A DNA stretch of 64,000 nucleotides from Rotaria macrura (lineage: Eukaryota; Rotifera; Eurotatoria; Philodinida; Philodinidae): positions 62,001 to 126,000 of the forward strand of contig OENT01000241.1 in assembly GCA_900239685.1 (NCBI GenBank), read 5' to 3'. The notes below the pieces were generated by a model. That model searched no databases. It was not told the DNA's origin and was given only the letters and a program-made list of their open reading frames with translations. Positions 23,985-41,700 of the stretch are shown here, piece by piece. Position numbers and translations under genes: made by a program. The stretch's first letter is position 1. Each line of letters starts with the position of its first letter.

Positions 23985-26119
23985 ATGCCATCTGCATTTG
24001 ATCTAATTGATTCAGGCAGTGGTAGTGGCGTGCAGACCGATGTAAGTTTTTTTTTTCTTCTGCCTTTTTTTATTTGCTGTACTATTTCCTCATGTGCCAT
24101 TATTAAACAGCCTTTAGGCAGAGTACATATTATAGAAACGGAAAATTTCATAGTTATTCATTCATGTATTCTTAAAAAAAGCAAATTTTCTTTTACAAAC
24201 AATTCATTAAATTGCTTGTTGTACCTTATTTGTTAGAAAGATCGATGAATTCTGTTATTTTTCTTTTATTCGAATTATTCATCTAGGATATAAAGTATGG
24301 TTCATCGCCAACATCATCATCATCCCCATCATCGATTGGTGGTGGTGGTGGTGGTCCATTCAGTACATCGACAAGTTCTCGTACGGGAAATATTACTGAT
24401 CCATCATTTCCTTATTTTCCACCACCATTTAATCCAACATTTGCAGCTCAATTTGATATACATGCAGCAACAACTGCAATGGAACACTATCCATCATTTA
24501 ATTATGGTACTGTCAATGGTTCATCTGTTTCATCATCATCCTATGGTACTACAACATCAGGTATGCATCATCATCATCATCATACAAATGCAAATAACAA
24601 TGGATTTAATACATCATCATATGATCCATATGCAAGTGCATATGTAGCAACGGCTGCTGTTGCACGTCATCATCAGACGATTCTTGATGTTCATCATCAA
24701 CAAGCAGTAGAACTTTATTCTCGTCATGCACAACATCATCAGACACCGTCGAGTTCGCTTGCCGATAATACAGCTCGCGTAAGTTAGATAGTGTTTCAAG
24801 AATTATTTTCTTTTTGATGTTATTCATTTTGCTTTAGATTCTCAATGGTGGTGGTGGTGGTGATGATTTACAAAATGATGAATCATCTTATCATAGATCA
24901 TCGGCAAGTAGAGGTATGGTGTCATCGATTCAAATATTTTACAGTAAATTGTTTTATTTTCAATATATAAGATGGTCGACGTTCAGATCGATCACGTGAT
25001 TCAAGTTCATTTTCTTCGATGTGTTCTGGGAATGGCAATGGATCAATCTCACCAACAGATTTTTTTTGTCAAGGTATAAATAGAATTCTATATTTTTGTT
25101 CATGATTTCAATGAAATTTTCTCATTTCTAGTACCTGGTCGATTATCACTTTTAAGTCAATCATCAAAATATAAAGTAACAATTACTGAAATTCAACGAC
25201 GTCTAGGTGGACCAGAAAATCTAAATGCATCATTACTTGGTGGTGTTCTAAGACGGTAAATTATATATTCGTGTTTCTATAAACGAAATATTCATACAAT
25301 AGGAGTCATTTTTAACATGAAAGTTTCACCGATTTGATCAGGTTTAACATCTTGCATTTGATTGTGATGATTTTAGAGCAAAATCAAAGAATGGTGGTCG
25401 AGATTTACGTAATCGATTGGACAAAATTGGTGTGGCACTACCAGCTGGTCGTCGTAAAACATCGACAACAACATTATTTACTTCGCTCGTCGAAGGTAGT
25501 AAACCGATGAAAAATTTTCTCGTTAAATTTACACAAAAGACACACGAATTTTTTGTTGATTATTAGGAGAAGCAAATCAATTAGCAACTGATTTTCGTAC
25601 AATATGTGAAACAGAATTTCCAGTTAAAGATACAGCAAATTATATAGCAAGACATTATTCTGATTCGAATGATATAAGTACACGACGAAATATGATTTTA
25701 GCTGCAAAGTAAATTTTCTATGATACATATTAAGCAAAAAACAATATATATATATATTTCTATATTCTAGACAATTAGTACAAGAATTTAGTGATTTACT
25801 TAAACAAGATCGATCACCTGTAAATGTTTCATCATCAAATATTACGATTTCTTCGAATTCTCGACATACATCTAATTCATCATTGATATCTCATCATCAA
25901 ATACCAACAATTCCACCTACACTCGATTCATCTGTACAACGTTCGTTATTAATATTTTCACTTCTAACACATGGTTTCGGTACACCTGCTATAGCTGCTG
26001 CTATCGATGTATTTCATTCATATTTAAATGAAATGCTTAAAAATTATGAAGAAAATTATCCGATGTTTATGGCAACAACATCAACGAAGAATGGTTGCAG
26101 TGGTAGTGACATCGATTAA
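23985..26119 (+). CDS. TFAP2: AP-2 family transcription factor
   Basis: Sequence-specific nuclear DNA-binding factor. Exons: 23985-24041, 24287-24778, 24838-24913, 24972-25073, 25132-25255, 25377-25495, 25567-25708, 25771-26119; all phases agree, giving 486 aa. The N-terminal third is low-complexity transactivation sequence rich in Ser, Gly, His and Pro, with a six-His run from a CAT repeat (about 24564) and a [10 protein letters not shown] segment. From about residue 243 the conserved DNA-binding and helix-span-helix dimerisation region follows: [64 protein letters not shown], then a C-terminal dimerisation block with [11 protein letters not shown] Ser/His-rich insert (about [11 protein letters not shown] to SHHQIP) interrupts the dimerisation block compared with vertebrate AP-2. 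Exon 1 ends VQTD and joins DIKYGSS, echoing the family N-terminal DNIKYED-type sequence. Further upstream exons cannot be excluded. AATAAA at 26818-26823 is a candidate polyadenylation signal. Confidence 0.93.
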
Positions 26120-29100
26120 CTTTAACATAGTTGGATGTGTTTGTGTTTTCTTTTCTGCACTTTTCGATAAAAATATATGTATAAATAAGATAAATATATA
26201 TATATATATATATTCGATTGGATGAACATACCAGGTGCGACTGTTCTTTTCGGTGATTCCCGCCTGTCGAATATGTATGTAATCAAGCGTACTAATCGAA
26301 CTCATAAATGCGTGCATACACCTAAAAAAGAAATAATCTATGTGTCTATGGATGTTGAATGAGTGGATCAAGTAGCGCGCAACTCAGAAGAGAATGGAAA
26401 GAAAATTATTCGCTAAATTTTGATGAATGTTAATGCTTGAAGCTATTGATATTGGTACCATATGTGTATGATGTGCAAATAGAAGAGAACCAAAAGAAGA
26501 TGATTACTATGGATCATTGCTAATAGAGAAAATCAATTTTGTTTTAAATGTCTTGCCATGAGATATTATATATGTATTGCGTAAGTTCTCAAAAGAGATA
26601 CGTAACATTACAATTAATTGTTGTGAGACTCGAGATGATCAATAAGGGAAAGAGTGATGAGTGCTTTCCCTTTCAAAAATTTTCGAACTTGTTTTTTTTT
26701 CTATAGAATTGTTTTTATACAGTCTTATGGGGAAGGATGATGCAAGATAAAAATGGACCTAGTAGACACTAAAAGAAAATTCTAATTGTTATGGTTGAGT
26801 AAATCGAGACTGAGACTAATAAACAACATCTATTAGATGAAATATCATTCAAATCTAATGATTGTAACATTATCCACTGGATTTATTCTTGTCTATGCTT
26901 AAAAAACTAATTCAATTGATCTTTTTTAAAATTCAATGACACGAGAATCCTCTTCAGTGATGTACTTCTGATTTAAATATATTTTTCTTTTTGTCTAAAG
27001 ATACTATGCGTAAAGATGAAATGAATAATCGTATTAAATAAAGTACGTTGCTAATAATTGTAAGTTTCTTTGATTGAAAATTCGAAAACAGTAATCCATA
27101 AGAGAATTATCACTAGTATGTTCTAATGTCTGATGGGTCGGAATGATCCATGTGAAGCCGCAGGCATCTACAAATAAGGTTTCGCAAATATGTGTATTTT
27201 TCTAGATGATTTGGCAGACAAGATGACTTCACTTGTCTTGAATAGAGATGTACACAACCAAAAACATTTTGGTCCTACAAATATTTAGGCGAGACTCAAT
27301 CCGCATTCAGAACAAAAGAACTTTGTACGACAGATATTTGGGGTGGGCGACAGTGTTTGTGCTAATTTATGCATTAAAATTCTTCCCATCAAATTCTCTA
27401 AAATACGTTATCGATCGTTTTATTGTAGAAACTGAATATGTGAAGTATATTGCAATGCTCTGCTTTTTTTGCCTAAAGATTTCAATTAGGTTTGTAAGCG
27501 GAGAAATTCGACTATTTTTTTTAATCAATACTTGAAATCTCTCAATAAAACAAGTAAAACCTGATTCGTTCAGGCTGAGTTTTTGAGTTAAAATTGAAAT
27601 CGTAGGCTTAATCCTTAGGATCGAGTCTTAGAAGTTTAAAAGCACCAATATTTTGTTCATACATGTAAACAAAGTAAACTTTGTTTGCTCTTTCCCACAC
27701 ATGTTTAGCCGTGAAACATGACGAAGAGACCGCTTTGAACGGTATAAAACCATGTTCCTGAATTTATGTCGATTAAATCGAAAGATAAAATCAATAAAAA
27801 CATATACAAGTAAATTATTAATAAAAAGAATAATGAAAGAAACTATAATACAGAAGATGGACTCGGAAAACTTTTTCATATGATAAGAAGTAATCCATCG
27901 TAGATCGTTTTCTAAACTATGAACAACGACGAAAATGTATGATTTAAGCAAGTGCTCGAGAAATAATGGGTCTCAGTATGTTGCAAATACCGAAAGATTA
28001 TTATTCATTGATTTCTCTACGAAACTAAATCATATATTGCGCAGTAAAACTTAACCATGAAATTTTATAGGCTGACGATTGTAATTCACCTAAATAAAAA
28101 ATTTTGCAACAGACGTTTTTAATGAACTACACATTCTATTCTGATCTATATTACGTTTAAGAATAAATATTCACACCAAATATCGATGCTCATATTTCTT
28201 ATAGAACAACGTGGAATCATCGAAATTATTTGATGTCATCTTGCATGTTTATACGAAACATAAAACGTATATAAGACTAATGCAAAGAATGAAAAGCAAA
28301 TCGTCTAGCTTGTAAGGGAAAATAGTATTTATCTTGGCACTTACTTTTGGAAATGATATCAAACTTCGACCAAAAAGTTCAATATGCCAACAAAAGAGAA
28401 GACTTGTGGACATACGAACGAAAATATTGTTCTGAATTTCGAAAAAATAAACAGCTCTTTTCAAGAGATTCAAAACAACTCATCAGATTTATTTGTATCT
28501 TGCAAGTCTCACATCTGACACGAAGAAAATTGACGGAATAATTTTTCGAAATACGTACTTATCAGAGCTACTATCCTGGACTGCAGATCAGTCCTGGTCA
28601 AAAAGTATGACCTGGGAGCAGTATAACAGTAGTCATTTTTCTACAAGTCGACTCGAAGATGAAGATGATGCCAAAAGTTGATATACTTTATCATTGAAAT
28701 TTGCTCGATCAATAACTTTGCATTTCAGTGACTAATGATGAAATAGTGTATCAATTTAATATTTAAATCAACGAACAGAAGATCCCGTTTAGATCGTGAA
28801 CTATAGAATAAAATTCATTGTATTCTTGCATTTGAAAAAATTCGACACTAGAATGTAAATTTTCTCCCTATTATTGCCAATCTATTTTATTCTCTTCAGG
28901 AAACTTATCTAGATCACAGTTCTATTAATGACGTAAAATATGATTCTAATATATTAGTTGTATGATGTTCAATTGAAATAAAAATTAATAGTAATTGTTT
29001 TTATGAAAAATTATATAAACGTACTTGAACTCAAACACATGTAGTGAAGTGAAATCAATCGAAAAAAAGAAAATATGAAATAGATATAATATGATTAATA

Positions 29101-30463
29101 TTCCTGTCGTAAAAATTCTTCAACTGAATGATATATATTTAGTTTGTTTTTGTATAGTTTTCGAAGGTGAAATTCGAGTCTAGTGGAGCAGTTTGAAACT
29201 AAGTGTCTTTTGTGATGTCGTATTAACTAAACAACATATTTATCGGATGATGTTTCTTTACAACGAGATATCTATAACAATAAGGTAAAGTCCATTAAAA
29301 GAAAATATTAGTAACGTATGCGCTATCACTATCCAAGTCGATTCTTTGCAAAAAAAAGCTTGTTCTAAATTATTTCTGTGATCGTTCAAATCAATACTAA
29401 TTGTGTTCTTATTTTGAAAAAACAAAGATGTCTGAATTTTTCATTTGACAATCCTGATCCGCTTTGAACTTCTATTTATATATTGTTTTCAAATATGGTT
29501 AATTACTTTTACGATTGTGTGAAAGAGTACTGATATCATGAAAAATTTTTGTTAATACAAGTCTCTTTTTCGATTATCATTATGGAAATAATGTAAATAA
29601 TTAATTAAAATCGATGTCATGAATTTTAGTACAGTGAAAATTTAATGGATCTGGAAAAGAAACATTCATCAGCCTGCAGATCAGGCCAAAAAAAAAAGAG
29701 TGGTCCGTTAGTACCTCTGGGTACTTGCTTAATTTCGCAGTTATACAACTTTTAAAGTACAATATACGTATATCCTTCAGTTTGTAAAAAGATCAGATCT
29801 CCGGAGATGCAAGTTGACGGACATATATGCAAAATACTACGAGGCACCTTACAATATTTCAGATCTAATACAGTATTGCGTTTTTTCAGGTAAGAAAATC
29901 GTTTAGGAAACATTTGTTAAGTTATAGAAAATACGGTGAAACAGTTTATTTTCTAAATCAATCATTGCATATTTCAGTGTAAGAATTCTGATATAATATA
30001 CTGCAGATCTATATTGATTGATGAAGTACAATAATCTTAATGTATTGAATTAGATGTAAAAGAAACATAAAAGATAATTATTATACTTACTTTTTTGAAA
30101 AAAAGCTAGGTAGTTTTATCAAATCCCAGTGAAAACTTAATTTCTTTTTTGAGAATTTTTACTAGAAAACTGTAGAATATTTATAAATGTAAAATTACTG
30201 ACAGTACAATGGAGTCACGTGAATCGAATTTAATCGTCACGAAAAACTCGCAAAATTTCTTGTTGCCTTACTTTCAGTGACATCATGTGTCTCACCTATT
30301 GTATATATGATTTGTTAACTATTGGATTGATTCATTTATGAACCTATCAGATTACATCGAGAATATATACATATATACAAAGAACGAGAATTGTCCTAGC
30401 AACGTTGTATTCACTTTTCTCATTTTGATCATTACGATAACATTCCTTTGAATTCAAATTACG
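26120..30463. other. Intergenic region, no gene recognised
   Basis: About 4.3 kb between AP-2 and RUVBL2. AT microsatellite at about 26195-26212. Open frames at 27248-27535, 27628-27951 and 28347-28681 show no recognisable motif and no exon chain. Likely holds the AP-2 3' UTR and RUVBL2 promoter. Confidence 0.5.
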
Positions 30464-34932
<4,469 letters not shown>

Positions 34933-37900
34933 TTTAAATTGCATGTATGACTCAGTTCTAATCAACGACAAGCGAACTTTGATTTTCTTCACTTTAAGAT
35001 TTTTCTGAATTTTGACACAAGCTATTCCAAAAACAATATCGTGATTCTATCTCAAGAACAGTTTGACGGATCGAGTGGAAATCTTTCAGCAGGCATAAAT
35101 CACAATTAAGTTCTATACATCATAAACTTTTGTGTTTGTTGATATTGACTTGTTAAGATTTTATGAATCCATGATTATATGTTTAGAAAAGCACAAGTTT
35201 TGCGATTTTGATTGTAACTAGATTACGGAAAGATCTATGTGTTCTGTTTAGAAAGCATAGGTTGTCGCCCAAGACATGCATCACTTTAGAAGTTGTTCTA
35301 TGCACGTTTGAAGTACGATCTCTCTCTCTGGACTATTATCGATTTTAAATTAAAGCGGCTGGTTAGTGTGAATTGAATAACGTGGGAACAGAAGGAGTTA
35401 CCTGCTTGATATTTTCAGTATAGAAAGAAAAATGTGAGACAAATAAATCTGTGCTATAATATAATTAGTCTGAAATTGATCAATCAAAGAAAACTTGTAC
35501 TTACGTTTTTAAAAGCAATATTTCAGGAAGAACTTTTGCATAATTTCGACTTAAAACATAATCATTCAATAGGATATTTTGTTCTCTTTCGATCGACATA
35601 AGGCTGAGTTCACTAGTTTGTTCCGTTCGAAAAAATATAAATGCTTTTCAGAGAGTCTCAATTTCGGCTAATTTGTGTCAAACATCTTTGAAAAAAGTCA
35701 AAACAAAGGTAATCATTCATGTTGATGCTTTCAAACGATCTATGAGGAGTTATCGTATGTCCAGTCTATGAGCCATCTCTCTGTAAAATTATCAAATTCA
35801 GAAAATCTCGATTCAGTGCTAATGTATAGATCGTTTGAAAAAGAAAGCAACCATCACCACGGAACTCATTTTGAGCAAATACCCTTGTTTCAACCTCTTT
35901 TTCACGGGTATGACGCAAATTAGCCGAAATCGAGGATATCGAGAAAGCATTTATATTTCTCGAGTGGAGCAAGCTAGTATAGATAGATCGGCCCAGAACA
36001 AATTTCCTATCGATTTGATTGCGTTTTAAGTAAAAACTTAAACGTCGGTTTTGTTTGATTGGTCGATTTCTGATCGATCCTATTCTACTACAGATTTCCT
36101 TGTCTGTCCGACACTTTTCTTTTTATACTAAAGACTTCAGACCGCTAACTCCTTCCGTTTGCAAAATATGTCATTCGTATGGACTATCTCTTCTAAATTA
36201 GAAATGAATAGAGATGACGAAACCTTTTTTAGTCAAAAATTATGATTTTGTGAATGATCTCTAGAACAATTGTAAGTGTTGAGTTTTTTTACGTGGAAAA
36301 CTACTCAATCAGATCCTTTCAGTATAAAAATTTCAACTCTCTAAAACGAGCCATTCATGACATATGTTTTGGCATAAATCGTTGAAAATACGTATCTTGT
36401 TTTCTGAATAGCTCGTGTCAAAATTCTAGTTACTACAATGTATCTTAAATAGCGAACGATGTCAATTGAGCAATTTATGTAGAATTTGCTCGTGATTTAT
36501 ATGCATTGACTCATATCTATTGCTTGATTGTTTAGATGATCAACAACATGATGGATCAAAAATGGAAACTTGATCGTGAATTCAATTCAGTTCAATATCT
36601 TTTCTTTGTTTTTTGTTTGTTATCAACATTTTTCATTTTGTTATTGTCATTCCTATTTGTGTCTATTGATTTTCATGTAGATCTCATATTAACTATTCAT
36701 GACAAGAGAACTATGAAACAGATAAAATATAAAACACATTTGTTGTATACAACTAATGACATTCTATGGGAAAAAAATTCTTTACACCAAGATCTCACAA
36801 GGCGAGCTGCAAATTTGTCGTGTTTTTCGTTTATTACTCTTCTATGCGCAATTGCACAGCGATAAATCAGAATCAACTAAAGCACAATAGTTTCTAGATT
36901 TGTTCTCGTAGTATCTCAATATATTGCTCTTGTTTCTTGTTTTTTCCCTATTATCACTATTATTATCGTCTAGAAGTAATAGAACAAAAAAAAAATATGA
37001 CAGCAAATAAAGAAAGAAAAATGAGTTATCATCATTTTCATATGCTCAGAAACATGTCTTTCAATGTTCTAATATAGTTGTTGTTGTCATTGATGTCTTT
37101 TCTTTTGGTTATGGAACAACTACATAGATTCTGTCGGATGGTTTGTTTGTCAATGGATTATTAACTGATTGTTGATATTGATTTGTATGCTGTTCTTTAA
37201 TAACTTGATGTTGTTTTTCGCAATTGAATCTATTAGTTTGAATGATAATTATGGCAAAAGTGAGTATTTACCAGTTTAAATGAAAAACAAACTGATAATT
37301 GTTATGTGAATTGATTTTTTCGATTACGTCTCCAGGTTAGAATTTTAATTGACTTGTTTTGGAGAAGATTATCAATTCATCTGTTGCCGAAGGAAAAAGA
37401 TAGACAATACAAGACGAGAGTTCTTTTGCGTCAATCAATATTGATTCATATGGTGGATAATTCATTCCATCCTACACAAATGGATATTGATGATAAGAAT
37501 AAAGTGCTTTTTTAGAAGATAATTCTCATGACTTCTATAGTAATTAGTATTACTAGTACAAATGATGTTTTTAAATAACAATGTTTCGATGTCATCTACT
37601 AGTAGTATAACGGTAATATTGAGTTTGATAGGCTATTGTTGACTATAGGATTTGTCAACGTAACGTGTCATTTGACTGATTCGAATTTTCAAAAATGGTT
37701 CTTTTTCGAGATGGACAGATGTACATAGAAATTTTTATACTGATTACGTGTTTGATCTTAAAAAAAGCAGTGTTGAAAAAGTATTTTGAATATCCTGACG
37801 AAGAAACGTTTTCTTCAAAAACTCCTCAGTGACATAGTATTCGGTACTGAATTTTATTCTCTGAAAAAGAGTATATTTACATTTTTCCCTCATTTGTAAG

Positions 37901-38775
37901 GCTACTTCTAAGTTCTTGTACACGACTTGTTCAAGTGTAGCGTTGTCATGTTTTTCACCCAGCTTTTTCAAATGTCATTCGATACAACTTATCACACATT
38001 ATTCATAATGTAAGAATGATATAGTTTGGATGAAGGCTCGGGTTCCTATAATGGTTTTATCATTGCGTAAAGCTAGGACAAAAAAGGTTCTTTTTCTCAG
38101 GGACCACTTATATAACTCTAATGTTTTGAGAAAGTATCTATACAAACGAAATGCTTATTAAGCTTGTTTTGTAGATCATTGAATGGGTTTTCAATTCGAA
38201 ATGGGAACTCATGAATTTTACAGTATGTCAGAAACTAACTATAAAAGCACGTAGAACTTGCTCTGAGGGATAAGGGCAAAAAATAAACAGTTGGTCTTAT
38301 AGAGAATGGAATTCCGCATCGTATGACATCTCAACCCGATTTTTAACGTCAAAGTCTACTTTTTTTTAAGAAAAAATGTTTAAATCATAATTAATGTAAA
38401 AATTGATCAGAGATGTGTAGCGTTATGTGGACAAGCCGTACCGGTGATCAACTCTCATTTCTATAAAACAACTTGATTCTTGCATAGAATAATTTATGTA
38501 CTGTAGCAGTCCATATGAATGTGATTGCTACTTGAAGACCTATTCGTTGCGTTAGAAAACTGATTCGATAAGTATCCTATTTGCAGAAATATTTTCTCCA
38601 AAAATTAAAGTTTTATAAACGACCCTAAAGAGAAAAGGTTCTTTTTTTTTGAATGAACAAAGTATGATAAATTACGTTGACTGAGATTGTTAGCTCTCAT
38701 ACTTTTCGAGAGATAATTGAAAATGAATGTTTCAATAGGAAAAAAATTCTAAGATGATTTTATTTTTAATAGAGT
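34933..38775. other. Intergenic region with one long inverted repeat, no gene recognised
   Basis: 3.8 kb between RUVBL2 and MCTP. Apart from the hairpin element at 35569-36010 I see no known element. A 109-codon frame at 36536-36865 has a hydrophobic stretch but no family resemblance and no conserved context; it is not called as a gene. Upstream non-coding exons of MCTP could lie here. Confidence 0.5.
35569..36010. mobile_element. Long-armed inverted repeat (foldback/MITE-like), hairpin 1
   Basis: The left arm from ataggatattttgttct (35569) and the right arm ending agaacaaatttcctat (36010) are reverse complements with mismatches. Matching landmarks include aatataaatgctt, atttcggctaattt and tttcaaacgatctat on the left, with their complements on the right. 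Arms are about 180 bp and the central non-matching part about 70 bp. No coding capacity and no clear target-site duplication. Confidence 0.7.
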
Positions 38776-41700
38776 ATGTCCGATGAAATTAATGAATTTA
38801 AATCCAGAATCAACAACAATAAAAATCATAGTAGTATTCCACATCGTTCATTATTACATCGTGCACGTGTAACACTTGCCGATATAAACTTTAGTAGACA
38901 ATCGAAAGATACAATAGACAATTCTTTAGCATTGTCAGTACATTCTGAAAGACGTCGAACATCTGATAATATCAATACAGAACAAAATTCAATAAAATAT
39001 AATAAAATAAAATCTGTTAGAACTGATACACCAATATCATTCGTCAATCGAATCAAGTCACATATTATTGGAACTCATAAATATCATCGAACAATACGAT
39101 TAACGAAGAATGATGATAATAAATTTTTATCATTATCATCGATGGCTTCTACTCTAGTAAGTCATATTCAATTACAAACAAAGAAATATTGTCAATTATT
39201 GACGGTCATATGCAGACGATAAGAAAATGCAACACTTCTCTATAATGTGACAACTAACATTAAAAATTCTCAGCACACGTGCTAATATTCTTCAGGATAA
39301 AAACGAGTTCGAATAGTTTTCTATGAGTAGATTTTACTACAATGTACACTATCCAATTCTATGAAATTTATTCAATAATTCTCAATCGATTGGTTAGAAA
39401 TTCTTTTATTTACAAAACTATTTCTAGGGCATTTTTCGATCACAGTAAGCGAATACAAATACATTACCTATGAATAAAAAAAAAAAAAAAAAAGAAAACG
39501 ATTCGCTTGATCGGTTTTTATTTTTATATGTATGTAAAACTATATTGTCTGACATTTGTGTGCAAAACGCAAAGGTATAAAGCCAACAAATGAATAACAT
39601 ATTGAAAAAAATCCAACATGTGAGTATCGATTTTATATCGATTATTGTAAAAATTTCTTATTTCTCCATTAAGACACACATGTTTATAATAGAATTTTAA
39701 TATTCGTTTTTAAAAAAATTCTCTTATTAGGTTATTCGAAAACTATATCGTATATCGATGAATTTCGATATTTTTTCGTTTTCTTACCAATAGGAAATGA
39801 CTTTTGAATATAAAGAAAAAAACTATCGAAAATTTGAGTACGAAAAAAAAACACAAATCAGTATAAACTAGAGAATGTATAACAAGTAGAGTGTCTATTT
39901 TCTTTCCTTGCTTGTTGATGTTTTTAATGTTCTGTTCTATAGTCAATGAAACCAGGCTCTATTTTTCTGCTGTAATTAATCATCTGTTGCATTCTCAATG
40001 CACACGCCATATATCCGTTCCGTAAACGTCTATATTGTTCGATACACGAACAACAAATCGAAAAGAAGAAATATTACTTCTATTCGCAATGACTCACGCT
40101 TTATTAGATATGAAAGATTTAATTAATTTTTAAATGCATTGTACACATACGAATAAGGATAGTGTATTTAAGAAATATTTATGCGTCTGTATCAAGGTGA
40201 TTTGTTTTCTTTTGTTTAACGAAAATAGTTGATCAATATATGTACATACGCAATGATCTTGCTTTTGTTTCTCGTTTTGATTTTAGGAGGCACAGCCATC
40301 GTCTAAAAATGAAGGAAATCAAAATTCAATAAAACATGAAAATGATTCACCTTCTCGAATCTCTGCAATTTTTAGTACAGCCATGGAAAATGGTTCCGAC
40401 AAGACGAAGACATTCGATGGCTCCTTGAATATGACGACGGATGAGGATGGTCGAGAAGATCAATCGAAATCACCTTTATTTGATCGAACGTTAAGTTCAA
40501 GCCGATCGAGTTTAAATAAATTTAAAGATCAAATAACTCGAAATGCCATGACTGCCATTACAAATCCATCATCGATCACATCAAAATTAACTGGTACATC
40601 GACGAACAATAGTGATGTTAATATTACAGATATCGTCTATTGGGCAGATATTTGTATTGAAAGAGGAAAAGATTTAGCTGCTAAAGATGTAAACGGTTTC
40701 AGTGATCCATATGTTAAAGTTTTATATGGCAATCTAGAACAATACAAAACAAATACAATACCGAACACGGTGAATCCAGCATGGAATGAAAAATTTACAT
40801 TTTTCATCGAAGATTTACATGCTCCAATTCAATTTCAAATATTTGATTATGACCGTTTTGGACGTGATGAACCAATGGGCACGGCAAAACTTGATGTATC
40901 AAAAATACCATTGGAGAAAATGTACAGTGCAACACTTGAATTAGATGACGAACAAAGAATTGATGGGAAAAATGGCACACTTAAAATTACTATTACATTG
41001 ACACCAAAAACGCCTGAGTTTCGTGAAGAAGTAACGAAAGAAAAAAAAATATTTTTAATTTTGAAAATTTTTTACATTGATAATTACTTTAAGGTTCTTC
41101 GCATATTAGCAAAACAAACACAAGTTAGGTCGAATATTGCTGGCCGTTCTGGCACGAATAGTGGGGTCATATTAACTCGTCGTACAATTGATGTTTTTAT
41201 TATTCGAGGACGAAATCTACAATCAGCTACATTGAATAAAATCTGTAGTCCATATGTTAAACTTAAATTTGGAGCTGATAAAAAATATCGAACTCAAGTA
41301 AGATTTTTAAATACAATAGTACGATTTCAAATTTCGATAGTTTGAAAACATAGAAATTAATTTCATTTCGTTACAATCTATTGGTTTCGGTTTTTATATA
41401 GAACGGATAATTACTTTCACCAATAGTAGAAGGAGAACAATATTAGCATGTAAACAGAGTTCAAGGTCACTGTATCGTACTATTACTTTATGTTCCTTAT
41501 CGAATGAGAAAGATTTGCCTGTTTCAATTCAATTAAATACTTTCAATTTTATTTAAGAAAGAACCCTCCGATATACTCAATTTTCTACTAAGATTTTCAT
41601 AATCCTAAAGTATCTATTGTTGTTTAAAAATTCCATTATAATGTTGTTGTATATTTTCTAGTTAAAACTACACAATCATTTTTTTTTTCTTTTTACCTCA

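Noticed and set aside
24297..24647. Frame rich in His/Val/Leu overlapping AP-2 exon 2
   Set aside because: Shifted reading of the CAT/GGT repeats in the true AP-2 exon.
36536..36865. 109-codon frame with a hydrophobic stretch
   Set aside because: No recognisable family, AT-rich low-complexity composition, no splice or promoter context.
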